Of a stretch of 9,134 bases of DNA, positions 1 to 6,765 are shown piece after piece. Each line of letters begins with the position of its first letter. Within the stretch, counting starts at the first letter, position 1. The notes under the pieces are model-generated. The model had not been told where the DNA came from, made no database searches, and was given only the letters and a program-made list of their open reading frames with translations. The stretch is from Clostridia bacterium (GTDB lineage: Bacteria > Bacillota_A > Clostridia > Oscillospirales > CAG-272): contig JAFVXK010000034.1 in assembly GCA_017501175.1 (NCBI GenBank), forward strand, positions 1 to 9,134, given 5' to 3'. The position numbers and the translations under genes were made by a program.

Positions 1-591
<591 letters not shown>

Positions 592-602
592 GGTGAAAAA
601 TT

Positions 603-1004
603 ATGAGAAGCTTTAAGCTTGATATAGTTTCGCCCGACGGCAGAATTTTTTCCGGCGAAGCCGAAAGGCTGCTGGTCAGAACCTCTGACGGCGACGTGGA
701 AATTCTCGCCGGTCACACCGACCTTTTTGCAACTCTTGACGTGGGGCGTGTTAAATTAACGGCAGGCGGCGAGGTGAAATACGGCTCTGCCTCTGGCGGA
801 TTTCTCACGGTCAAGGGTGGTGAGGTAACACTCGCGGTTATAACCCTTGAGTTTGCCGCCGACATTGACCTTCTGCGTGCCGAGCGAGCAAAATCTCGCG
901 CCGAGGAGGCTATCCGCGAGGCAAAGGACGAGCGCGCGCTCGCCTCCGCGACAGCAAAGCTCAAAAGAGCCCTCTGCCGCATTGACGTCGCCTCGATGAA
1001 ATAA
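603..1004 (+). CDS. atpC: F-type ATP synthase epsilon subunit
   Basis: This is the epsilon subunit of the F1 central stalk, which couples rotation to catalysis and can inhibit ATP hydrolysis. The protein is 133 residues, normal for the family. Residues 1-85 form the N-terminal beta-sandwich, with the family patterns VSPDGRIFSGEAE and LAGHTDL. Residues 90-133 are an Ala/Glu/Arg-rich helical hairpin (RAERAKSRAEEAI and following). The ATG at 603 is preceded by AAGGTG (590-595), which overlaps the atpD stop, so the two genes are translationally close. It is the last recognisable atp gene; no further one follows. Confidence 0.96.
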   Translation: MRSFKLDIVSPDGRIFSGEAERLLVRTSDGDVEILAGHTDLFATLDVGRVKLTAGGEVKYGSASGGFLTVKGGEVTLAVITLEFAADIDLLRAERAKSRAEEAIREAKDERALASATAKLKRALCRIDVASMK

Positions 1005-1072
1005 TTTCGGCTTTGAATTTATAGTCAACATAGCAATACCTTCAAATTTTATCAAAAAGGAGAGTAGCTGAA

Positions 1073-1147
1073 ATGGGTATGGGTTGTTCTCTTCCCTTCG
1101 TGCTCGGAGTAATTCTGACTACGGTGGCGCTTATCATTCTTTTGTAA
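1073..1147 (+). CDS. Candidate 24-residue hydrophobic micro-protein
   Basis: A short reading frame starts with ATG at 1073 and ends with TAA at 1145-1147. It is preceded by AAGGAG (1057-1062) ten bases upstream, as good a ribosome binding site as those of the annotated genes. The peptide begins MGMGCSLPFVLG, and residues 7-24 (LPFVLGVILTTVALIILL) are almost wholly hydrophobic with no charged residue, so a single membrane helix is expected. It lies 68 bases after atpC and could be carried on a readthrough atp transcript; I see no convincing promoter of its own. A leader peptide or a chance frame are the alternatives. I do not recognise a family. Support is the ribosome binding site plus strongly biased composition, not homology. 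Confidence 0.55.
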   Translation: MGMGCSLPFVLGVILTTVALIILL

Positions 1148-1165
1148 TTTCAAAAGGAGGCTTTT

Positions 1166-1188
1166 CGGAAGAAGAGTCTCTTTTTTCG
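1166..1188 (+). terminator. Weak terminator-like hairpin after the atp operon
   Basis: A 10-bp stem (1166-1175 with 1179-1188, two G-U pairs) closes on the three-base loop GTC, with a run of six T in the 3' arm. A shorter AAAAG/CTTTT hairpin (1152-1156 with 1161-1165) lies just before it. The T run is inside the stem rather than after it, so this is not a canonical intrinsic terminator. Its position between atpC or the micro-ORF and the next promoter makes termination plausible. Confidence 0.35.
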
Positions 1189-1196
1189 TATTGCTC

Positions 1197-1225
1197 TTGA
1201 TTTAGGGCGTAAGTTATGGTAAAAT
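1197..1225 (+). promoter_or_regulatory. Sigma-A-type promoter for the HAD-thiN operon
   Basis: The -35 box is TTGATT (1197-1202) and the -10 box TAAAAT (1220-1225), separated by exactly 17 bases, with an extended -10 TGG directly before it. Transcription would start near 1232, about 25 bases before the ATG at 1257. The ribosome binding site AGGGGA lies at 1246-1251. Confidence 0.7.
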
Positions 1226-1256
1226 AATAGCGTTAAAATATTTTTAGGGGATTTTT

Positions 1257-1940
1257 ATGATTAAAACGGTTTTCCTCGACCTTGACGACACACTTTTTGA
1301 CTTTCACCGCTCAGAGCGAGAGGCTATTTCTCTGACGCTTTTGCATTTCGGCATAGAGCCGACAGAGGCGGTCAAGAAAAGATACAGCCAAATAAACCGC
1401 TCTATGTGGGAAGAGCTTGAGCTTGGAAATATGACGCGCGAGGAGATACTCGTCCGTCGCTTTGAGCTTCTTTTTGCAGAGCTCCGAGTTGACGTCTGCG
1501 GAATGGACGCACGGCACACGTACGAGTGGGAGCTTGGCGGCTCTTACTTCTATATAGAGGGTGCTGAGGCCATTCTTTCGGAGCTTTCTGAAAAATACGA
1601 CCTCTACCTTATGTCAAACGGCACGGCGGCGGTGCAGGATAGGCGCATCGCGGCATCAGGCATAGCAAAATATTTCAAGGGTCTCTTCATATCAGAAAAG
1701 ATAGGCTACAACAAGCCGAGCCGCGAGTTTTTTGAACGCTGCTTTGCGAAAATCCCCGATTTCGACAGGGAGAGTGCTATAATTATCGGCGACAGTCTAT
1801 CCTCTGATATTCAGGGCGGAATAAACGCAGGGATAAAAACCTGTCACTACAACCCCGCGGGCGTGAAAAAAGACGGTCCTACCCCCGACTACACTGTAAA
1901 TTCGCTCTCGGAGCTTCCCGCGCTACTCGAGAGTCTTTGA
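1257..1940 (+). CDS. HAD-superfamily nucleotidase, YjjG-like
   Basis: This is a predicted cytosolic phosphatase of the haloacid dehalogenase superfamily. The closest family I can name is YjjG, the 'noncanonical pyrimidine nucleotidase' group that dephosphorylates pyrimidine nucleoside monophosphates. All four HAD motifs are present: motif I DLDDT (nucleophile D8, acid D10), motif II SNG (S120), motif III K153 in YNKPS, and motif IV GDSLSSD (D179, D184). The helical cap lies between residues 15 and 100. Family resemblance includes FISEKIGYNKP and SDIQGGINAGI, which parallel E. coli YjjG, and the 227-residue length fits. Substrate within the superfamily is hard to predict; another nucleotide or sugar phosphate is possible. 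It is the first gene of the operon, 11 bases before the next start. Confidence 0.85.
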   Translation: MIKTVFLDLDDTLFDFHRSEREAISLTLLHFGIEPTEAVKKRYSQINRSMWEELELGNMTREEILVRRFELLFAELRVDVCGMDARHTYEWELGGSYFYIEGAEAILSELSEKYDLYLMSNGTAAVQDRRIAASGIAKYFKGLFISEKIGYNKPSREFFERCFAKIPDFDRESAIIIGDSLSSDIQGGINAGIKTCHYNPAGVKKDGPTPDYTVNSLSELPALLESL

Positions 1941-1951
1941 TAGGAGAAAAA

Positions 1952-3220
1952 ATGTACTACGGATACAAAATCAGCGACTACATGGCAGACCTAGCAAGAC
2001 GCGCAGAGGCTGACTGCAGCGAGGTATTCAAAAAAATAGAGGAAAACGCCCTTCTCTGCTCGGCAAAGGTGCTTTCTGCATTTCAGGAGCTCCGCGTTTC
2101 GACTGCCGACTTCATAGATATAACCGGCTACGGCTACACCGACTCGGGCAGGGACAAGCTTGAGGAGGTTTACGCCAGGGTATTCGGTGCGGAGGACGCG
2201 CTCGTGCGCCCACAGCTTATGTCGGGAACTCACGCGCTTGCGGTAACTCTCGGCGGACTTTTGAAGCCCGGTGATACCCTTCTCTATATTTCGGGTGAGC
2301 CCTACGACACCCTGAAGAGCGTTATCGGAACGGCAGGCGAGAGCAGAAACTCACTTATAAAATACGGTGTCAAATACGAGGAGATAGACCTTATCGGCGA
2401 CGACTTCGATTTGGTAAAAATCAAAGAAAGACTAGAAAAAGGCGGCGTAAAGGTGGTAGCTATCCAGCGTAGCCGCGGCTACTCGCATAGAAAGAGCCTC
2501 ACCATTGACAAGATTGCCGAGGCTATAAAGGTTGTCAAGTCTACTTTGACAGACGCGATAGTTATGGTTGACAACTGCTATGGAGAATTCACCGAGGATA
2601 AAGAGCCCACCGACGTCGGCGCTGACGTTTTCGTCGGCTCAATGATGAAAAATCTCGGTGCAGGCTTTGCAGTCAGCGGAGGCTACTGCGTCGGACGCCG
2701 CGATATAATCGAGGACATCGCAGAGAGATTTTCCGCTCCCTGCGTCGGCAAGTCGCTCGGTGCTAACTTCAATCAGCTTGCCTCGTTCTATAAGGGCTTC
2801 TTTATGTCGCCCGCAACGACGGCATCAACCCTCAAATCTATGGCGTTTGCCGCAAGAATGCTCGAGCTTGCAGGATTTCCCGAGGTGTCGCCAAAATACG
2901 ACGAAAAACGCACCGACATTGTGCAAACCGTAAATCTGCACTCTGCGGATAAGCTCATAAAATTCTGCCGAGGCATACAGATGGGCTCTCCCGTCGAGGC
3001 TTACTGTATCCCCGAGCCGGGCGAGATGCCGGGCTATCCCCACGAGGAAATAATGGCGGCTGGTACGTTTGTGACGGGCGCTACCAACGAGCTTTCTTGC
3101 GACGGCCCTCTTTGCGAGCCATACACCGCCTATATGCAGGGCGGTCTTACCTACGAATACGGCAAGCTCGGTGTTATGCGCGCCATAGACGAGATGCTTG
3201 ACCTCTCGGAGAAGATATGA
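1952..3220 (+). CDS. PLP-dependent Met_gamma_lyase-family protein ('aluminium resistance protein')
   Basis: This is a fold-type I pyridoxal-phosphate enzyme of the family named after methionine gamma-lyase-like and 'aluminium resistance' proteins of Firmicutes. A physiological substrate is not established from sequence; C-S lyase chemistry on methionine or cysteine-like substrates is the usual guess. I chose ATG 1952 (422 residues, MYYGYKISDY) because AGGAG at 1942-1946 precedes it; a TTG at 1937 in the same frame has no such site. Visible are the N-terminal FIDITGYGYTDSGRDKLE (54-71), VRPQLMSGTHA (85-95), VDNCYGEF with D207 as the likely cofactor-nitrogen ligand, and GSMMKNLGAGFAVSGG with K233 as the probable PLP lysine. 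The stop overlaps the next start as ATGA, indicating translational coupling. Confidence 0.85.
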   Translation: MYYGYKISDYMADLARRAEADCSEVFKKIEENALLCSAKVLSAFQELRVSTADFIDITGYGYTDSGRDKLEEVYARVFGAEDALVRPQLMSGTHALAVTLGGLLKPGDTLLYISGEPYDTLKSVIGTAGESRNSLIKYGVKYEEIDLIGDDFDLVKIKERLEKGGVKVVAIQRSRGYSHRKSLTIDKIAEAIKVVKSTLTDAIVMVDNCYGEFTEDKEPTDVGADVFVGSMMKNLGAGFAVSGGYCVGRRDIIEDIAERFSAPCVGKSLGANFNQLASFYKGFFMSPATTASTLKSMAFAARMLELAGFPEVSPKYDEKRTDIVQTVNLHSADKLIKFCRGIQMGSPVEAYCIPEPGEMPGYPHEEIMAAGTFVTGATNELSCDGPLCEPYTAYMQGGLTYEYGKLGVMRAIDEMLDLSEKI

Positions 3221-3831
3221 GTATTTGTTACATAGTTGGCGCGGGCGAGTTTTATGGTGAATTTACCAAGCGTGACGGCGACCTCGTTATTGCTGCCGAC
3301 GGCGGATACGACACGCTTTTAGCTCTTGGAATTACGCCCGACCTTATTCTTGGAGATATGGATTCGGTAAGAAGTAATTCCTCGGATATTGAAAAGCTCG
3401 TTTTCCCCGTGAGAAAGGACGAAACCGACAGCTTTCTCGCCTACCGCGAGGGCGTGCGCCGCGGATACACCGAGTTTAAGCTCTACGGCTGTGTCGGCGG
3501 ACGAGAGGACCACACTCTTGCAAATTACGCTCTCTTGGCCTATGCTAAAGAAAGAGGACACAAAATGACGCTCGTCAGCAAATGCACCGACGCATTCGTT
3601 CTGAAAAACGAAAGCATCACCCTGTCGGGTACGCCCTACTCCCACCTCTCCCTGTTTGCATTTGGCGGCGAGGCGCGTCGTGTATCGGTTCACGGAGCTG
3701 AATATGAGGCAGAGGGTATCACCCTCACTCCGAGCTATCCTATGGGCGTGTCCAACCGCTTTTTAGGCGGCGACGTCACGCTAGAGGTCAAGGACGGTAC
3801 TCTCCTCGTTATACTTGAAAAAAACACCTGA
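3217..3831 (+). CDS. thiN: Thiamine pyrophosphokinase
   Basis: This enzyme transfers pyrophosphate from ATP to thiamine, giving thiamine pyrophosphate in one step; it is the salvage route to the active cofactor. The 204-residue length matches the bacterial family. Diagnostic motifs are ADGG (27-30), GDMDSV (46-51), the acidic KDETDS (67-72) that contributes metal and ATP binding, and GGREDHTLAN (94-103). The C-terminal beta domain (about 125-204) forms the thiamine-binding part. The ATG overlaps the preceding stop by four bases. The next operon encodes the riboswitch-controlled thiamine importer ThiT, so uptake and activation are physically adjacent but separately promoted. No riboswitch is seen in front of this operon. 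Confidence 0.93.
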   Translation: MSICYIVGAGEFYGEFTKRDGDLVIAADGGYDTLLALGITPDLILGDMDSVRSNSSDIEKLVFPVRKDETDSFLAYREGVRRGYTEFKLYGCVGGREDHTLANYALLAYAKERGHKMTLVSKCTDAFVLKNESITLSGTPYSHLSLFAFGGEARRVSVHGAEYEAEGITLTPSYPMGVSNRFLGGDVTLEVKDGTLLVILEKNT

Positions 3832-3855
3832 AACTGACGCGAAAGCGAGGTTCTT

Positions 3856-4611
3856 ATGAATACGAAAAGGTATTTAGAGAGAATAGGAATAACCTGCGAG
3901 GAGCTGCCGACGCCTTCATACGAGTGGCTGAAGAAGCTTCAGCTTTCCCATATTTATTCCGTTCCTTACGAGAATATTGATATTATAGAGGGCGTGCCGC
4001 TTTCGCTCGATACCGATTCGCTTTACAAGAAAATCGTCGAGAGAGGGCGCGGGGGGTACTGCTTTGAGCTTAACTCGCTTTTCGAAAAGCTGCTTATGTC
4101 GCTCGGATTTAACACGGTCAGCTACTTTGCTCGCTTCTGGCGGGGAGAGGAAGGAATTCCGCTCCGTCGCCACAGAGTTATCGCCGTTTTTCTTGACGGT
4201 AAGACCTACATTTCCGACGTCGGCATAGGCTCTCCATCTCCGCGAATACCGCTTCTTCTTTCCGAGGGGCTCGTGCAGGAATATTTCGGTGAGAACTACC
4301 GCTTCGAGCGCGACGCGGCGTACGGGTGGGTGCTTTACGAGCTGCGTCACGGCGAGTGGCAAAAATATTTTTCCTTCACCGAGGACCCCCAGCTCGACCT
4401 TGATTTTGAAGCTATCTCCTACTATTGCGAGCAGCACCCAAAGTCCAAGTTCAATAAGGGCTATATCGTCGCCCTCAAAACGCCCGAGGGCAGAAAGTGC
4501 GTTGACGGCGACACATACAAGGTCTTTGTGGGCTCGGAGCTTTCTTATATAGAGGAAGAAATGAGCGATGAACGCAGGCGCGAGATTTTCGAAAAAGAGT
4601 TTGGAATTTAA
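3856..4611 (+). CDS. nat: Arylamine N-acetyltransferase (NAT) family enzyme
   Basis: NAT enzymes transfer an acyl group, usually from acetyl-CoA, to arylamines, hydrazines or related amines through a cysteine intermediate. The catalytic triad is readable and falls almost exactly at the classical positions: C69 in RGRGGYCFELN, H106 in LRRHRVIA and D121 in YISDVGIGSPSP. The N-terminal helical bundle carries YLERIGI and the family pattern HIYSVPYENIDI (32-43). At 251 residues it is slightly shorter than the roughly 275 common in the family, the difference lying in the C-terminal domain. GAGG-like spacing is met by GAGG at 3847-3850. It lies 24 bases after thiN and closes the operon. The in vivo acceptor is unknown; some bacterial homologues make amides in natural-product pathways, but nothing here suggests one. 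Confidence 0.92.
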   Translation: MNTKRYLERIGITCEELPTPSYEWLKKLQLSHIYSVPYENIDIIEGVPLSLDTDSLYKKIVERGRGGYCFELNSLFEKLLMSLGFNTVSYFARFWRGEEGIPLRRHRVIAVFLDGKTYISDVGIGSPSPRIPLLLSEGLVQEYFGENYRFERDAAYGWVLYELRHGEWQKYFSFTEDPQLDLDFEAISYYCEQHPKSKFNKGYIVALKTPEGRKCVDGDTYKVFVGSELSYIEEEMSDERRREIFEKEFGI

Positions 4612-4626
4612 TTTTTCCGAAAGCTC

Positions 4627-4655
4627 TTGACAACACACAAATTTAGTGCTATAAT
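4627..4655 (+). promoter_or_regulatory. Perfect-consensus promoter of the thiT riboswitch transcript
   Basis: The boxes are TTGACA (4627-4632) and TATAAT (4650-4655), a full match to the sigma-A consensus with a 17-base spacer and an extended -10 TGC. Transcription should start near 4662, just before the riboswitch aptamer. Strong constitutive initiation combined with RNA-level control is the usual arrangement for riboswitches. Confidence 0.92.
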
Positions 4656-4673
4656 CTAACCGAACCGAACAGA

Positions 4674-4766
4674 ATATATCATCAGGGGTGCGTTTTGCTG
4701 AGATGGCGCTGTGCGCCGAACCCTTTAACCTGATACGGATAATGCCGTCGTAGGAAGAATGGATTG
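4674..4766 (+). promoter_or_regulatory. TPP riboswitch (THI element) aptamer
   Basis: This RNA element binds thiamine pyrophosphate and lowers downstream expression. The conserved THI-box blocks appear in order: AGGGGTGC (4684-4691), CTGAGATGG (4699-4707), AACCC (4719-4723), ACCTGAT (4728-4734) and CGGATAATGCCG (4736-4747), then GTAGGAA (4750-4756). The optional P3a hairpin is GGCGC/GCGCC with loop TGT (4706-4718). The P4 helix is CGG/CCG around GATAATG. The closing P1 helix is imperfect (AUC...GAU with internal mismatches), so the outer boundaries are approximate. It lies between a strong promoter and an intrinsic terminator in front of thiT, which fits transcriptional attenuation by TPP. 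Confidence 0.95.
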
Positions 4767-4782
4767 GTACTTTACCTAAGTT

Positions 4783-4817
4783 TACCGCGCGGATGTTATA
4801 TCCTGCGCGGTATTTTT
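4783..4817 (+). terminator. Riboswitch-controlled intrinsic terminator
   Basis: The stem TACCGCGC (4783-4790) pairs with GCGCGGTA (4805-4812). It is extended by GGAT/ATCC (4791-4794, 4800-4803) with one bulged T and the loop GTTAT, and is followed by TTTTT (4813-4817). It sits between the TPP aptamer and the AGGAGG ribosome binding site of thiT (4824-4829). A competing pairing of GGTA (4766-4769) with the 5' arm TACC (4783-4786) could form part of an antiterminator; that part is inference. Confidence 0.9.
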
Positions 4818-4836
4818 ATCATTAGGAGGGAATTTT

Positions 4837-5661
4837 ATGAATTCCAGTACCAAACACAACCTTTTAACCCTTACAGAGTGCAGTCTTATGATAGCACTCG
4901 CAACCGTCCTGAGCGTTTTCCCGCTCTTTGAGATGCCATACGGCGGCTCTATAACGCTCGCGTCCTTCGTTCCTATCGTCGTGATAGCCTATCGGCACGG
5001 CATAAAATACGGTCTTGGAACGGCAACCGTAGCGGCAGTGATACAGATGCTGCTCGGACTTAAGAACTTTTCCTATTTCACAACCTGGCAGTCGATTGTC
5101 GCACTCGCAATTTTTGATTACATACTCGCCTTCGCCATATTTGGTCTTGCGGGAATTTTCAGAAAGCCGCTTAAAAATCAGACACTCTCTGTCGTTGCAG
5201 GCGCATTCTTCGCAAGCGTAATTCGCTATATCTGCCACGTAATTTCGGGCGCTACCATTTGGGCAGGTCTTTCGATACCCACCGAGGCAGCGCTCGTATA
5301 TTCGCTCAGCTATAACGCAACCTATATGATACCCGAAACGATAATTCTCGTCCTGACGGCAGGATATCTCGCCTCGGCACTCGACTTTCGCAAAAAAGAG
5401 CTTCGTCGGTTAAAGAGCGAAAAGCTGGATAATGCAGCATACCTTTGCGTTATAATCGCAGGGCTCGTCGTCCTTGCCGCGCTAATCGCGGACACCGTGC
5501 TCGTGTTCTCGAAGCTCCAGAGCTACGACAGCGGCGAGTTTATGATTACAGCTCTCGCCGACGTAAATTGGCTCACGGTAGGCATCATTACCGCCACAGC
5601 TCTCGCAGCTGCCGCAGTCCTCGTTATCATAGCCAGAAACAGAATGAAAAAGCTTCGCTGA
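4837..5661 (+). CDS. thiT: Thiamine ECF transporter substrate-binding protein ThiT, C-terminally extended
   Basis: ThiT is the membrane S-component that binds thiamine and works with the shared ECF energizing module, which is not encoded here. Residues known to contact thiamine in Lactococcus lactis ThiT (H125, W133, Y146, N151) correspond at a constant offset of nine to H134, W142, Y155 and N160, in RYICHVISGATIW and YSLSYNATYMIPE. D94 in FDYILAF lies where the acidic ligand is expected. The core (residues about 14-182) has six hydrophobic segments. The protein is 274 residues against roughly 180-200 usual: after the basic linker RKKELRRLKSEK come two extra helices (about 200-223 and 246-266). 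The ribosome binding site AGGAGG is seven bases before the ATG. Expression is controlled by the upstream TPP riboswitch. Confidence 0.93.
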   Translation: MNSSTKHNLLTLTECSLMIALATVLSVFPLFEMPYGGSITLASFVPIVVIAYRHGIKYGLGTATVAAVIQMLLGLKNFSYFTTWQSIVALAIFDYILAFAIFGLAGIFRKPLKNQTLSVVAGAFFASVIRYICHVISGATIWAGLSIPTEAALVYSLSYNATYMIPETIILVLTAGYLASALDFRKKELRRLKSEKLDNAAYLCVIIAGLVVLAALIADTVLVFSKLQSYDSGEFMITALADVNWLTVGIITATALAAAAVLVIIARNRMKKLR

Positions 5662-5685
5662 CACCTCTGCTAGAAAATGGCGGCA

Positions 5686-5721
5686 TAAAAGCGCAACTTT
5701 TTTCTCAAAACAACGCTTTTA
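5686..5721 (+). other. Inverted repeat downstream of thiT, possible weak terminator
   Basis: TAAAAGCG (5686-5693) and CGCTTTTA (5714-5721) are perfect complements with a 20-base loop that itself contains TTTTTT. No T run follows the 3' arm, so termination is uncertain. No better terminator is visible between thiT and the next gene, so some readthrough is likely. Confidence 0.3.
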
Positions 5722-5734
5722 GGAAAACGTGTCG

Positions 5735-5763
5735 TTCAATTTCTCCTTTTCACCGTGTATAAT
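5735..5763 (+). promoter_or_regulatory. Promoter of the small-protein/TetR/membrane-protein operon
   Basis: The -10 box TATAAT (5758-5763) matches the consensus; the -35 box TTCAAT (5735-5740) is poor, at 17 bases spacing. Transcription would start near 5770, about 25 bases before the ATG at 5795. The weak -35 suits a regulated promoter, and a 12-bp inverted repeat has one arm in its spacer and the other over the ribosome binding site. Confidence 0.6.
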
Positions 5764-5790
5764 AAAGTCACAACAACCGAAAAGGAGAAA
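5740..5790. repeat. 12-bp perfect inverted repeat around promoter and Shine-Dalgarno
   Basis: TTTCTCCTTTTC (5740-5751) is the exact reverse complement of GAAAAGGAGAAA (5779-5790), with 27 bases between. The right arm contains the AAGGAG ribosome binding site of the gene at 5795; the left arm is therefore an anti-Shine-Dalgarno sequence. The -10 box lies between the arms. It could be an operator for the regulator encoded at 6169, or an RNA hairpin that forms only on transcripts started upstream. Confidence 0.7.
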
Positions 5791-5794
5791 GAAA

Positions 5795-6148
5795 ATGAAC
5801 ACAGACAGAATTTACGCAGAATCCATCGCAAAGGAGTACGTTCCAAAGGACAACTCGAAAATCGTAGCGCTTCGCAAGCTCGACAGGAGGGCAAAGCTTC
5901 CGGCAACAGTCTTCACTTATACGTGGGGCATTATATCCGCGCTTATATTTGGAACGGGAATGTGCCTCGCCATGCAGGTTATCGGCAGCGGTATGACGCA
6001 TATGATACTTGGAATTGTTATAGGCATTATCGGAATGATTGGATGCGGTGTAAACTATCCCATCTACACGAGGCTGCTCGAGCGCGGCAAGAAAAAATAC
6101 GCCTTCGAGATAGTAGAGCTTGCAAAAGAAATCAGCGAAGAAAAATAA
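5795..6148 (+). CDS. Small two-helix membrane protein of unknown function
   Basis: I do not assign a function. I chose ATG 5795 because AAGGAG (5782-5787) precedes it at normal spacing; an earlier ATG at 5729 in the same frame lies upstream of the promoter. The 117-residue protein has a charged N-terminal region (1-36, with KLDRRAKLP just before the membrane). Two hydrophobic segments follow (about 37-63 and 67-90; the second is GMTHMILGIVIGIIGMIGCG), then a basic/acidic tail predicted helical (RLLERGKKKYAFEIVELAKE). No signal-peptide cleavage site or catalytic motif is evident. It is the first gene of an operon with a TetR-family regulator 20 bases downstream and another membrane protein after that, so it is probably a target of that regulator. 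Confidence 0.85.
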   Translation: MNTDRIYAESIAKEYVPKDNSKIVALRKLDRRAKLPATVFTYTWGIISALIFGTGMCLAMQVIGSGMTHMILGIVIGIIGMIGCGVNYPIYTRLLERGKKKYAFEIVELAKEISEEK

Positions 6149-6168
6149 TAATCGAAGAGGGACGTCTT

Positions 6169-6765
6169 ATGAACAAGAACGAAAGCAAGTATTTCAATAC
6201 GGCGACCAAAATGGACGAGGCCCTCATTGCACTGCTTGAGAAAAAGGATTTTCCCTACATCACAGTCAAGGAAATCTGCCGAGAGGCAGGGGTAAACCGC
6301 TCCACCTTCTATCTACACTATGAGAATACCTCGGATTTACTTAAAGAAACGACACGCTATATAATTGACAAGCACTTGGCGTATTACTCCTTCGAGGTGA
6401 CGGGAATTTCGCTTCGCTTCGACGTGTGTGAAAAGAGCGAGCTTCTCTTCATAACCGCAGAATATCTCACGCCCTATCTCACCTTCATTAAGGAAAATCA
6501 AAGGATTTTCAAGATTTCCATCAAGCAGTTCAATACCATGAACTTCGGCGAGGTGTATGAGAGAATGTTTACGCACGTCTTCAGTCCCATTCTTGCCCGA
6601 TTTAAAATTCCCGAAAAGGAACGCGCATACGTTATGAAATTCTATCTTACGGGTATTTTTGCTATCGTGATGGAGTGGCTTGACAAGGATTGCTCCGAGG
6701 ACATAAGCACGATTATTAAAATTATCACCGATTGCGTGATGGGCGACAGAGGCGTAAATGAATAG
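6169..6765 (+). CDS. TetR/AcrR-family transcriptional regulator
   Basis: This is a one-component DNA-binding regulator of 198 residues. The N-terminal helix-turn-helix is clear: ALLEKKDFPYITVKEICREA (21-40) leads into GVNRSTFYLHYENTSDLL (41-58), with the family-typical TFYLHY recognition region. The C-terminal ligand and dimer domain ends in MKFYLTGIFAIVMEWLDKDC, a pattern I associate with the TetR_C_7/DhaS-like subgroup found in Firmicutes. The effector is unknown. AGAGG (6156-6160) precedes the ATG at 6169. The gene lies between two membrane-protein genes in the same operon and overlaps the next by eight bases, so autoregulation and control of both neighbours is the natural inference. The inverted repeat at 5740-5790 is a candidate site. 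Confidence 0.92.
   Translation: MNKNESKYFNTATKMDEALIALLEKKDFPYITVKEICREAGVNRSTFYLHYENTSDLLKETTRYIIDKHLAYYSFEVTGISLRFDVCEKSELLFITAEYLTPYLTFIKENQRIFKISIKQFNTMNFGEVYERMFTHVFSPILARFKIPEKERAYVMKFYLTGIFAIVMEWLDKDCSEDISTIIKIITDCVMGDRGVNE

Noticed and set aside
1012..1046. TTTGAA/TTCAAA inverted repeat and a possible promoter before the micro-ORF
   Set aside because: The stem is only six A/T-rich pairs with a 23-base loop, and the -10 candidate at the right spacing (ATACCT) is too far from consensus.
1937..1951. TTG start for the Met_gamma_lyase-family gene, overlapping the HAD stop
   Set aside because: No ribosome binding site lies at suitable distance before 1937, whereas ATG 1952 has AGGAG five bases upstream and gives the natural N-terminus.
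4595..4628. Imperfect hairpin (AAGAG/CTCTT enclosing GGAA/TTCC) at the end of the NAT gene as a terminator
   Set aside because: It has no T tract after the stem, it contains internal mismatches, and its 3' arm is the -35 box of the thiT promoter. It may be coincidental.
3916..4638. 240-codon reading frame antisense to the NAT gene
   Set aside because: Long antisense frames are expected opposite GC-rich codon-biased genes. The plus strand encodes an unmistakable NAT with an intact Cys-His-Asp triad, and the antisense start would lie across the thiT promoter region.
5755..6765. Long reading frame starting at 5755 that joins the TetR gene to upstream sequence
   Set aside because: Upstream of 6169 this frame overlaps the well-supported two-helix membrane protein in another frame and its product is non-hydrophobic nonsense. 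ATG 6169 with AGAGG gives a normal TetR length.
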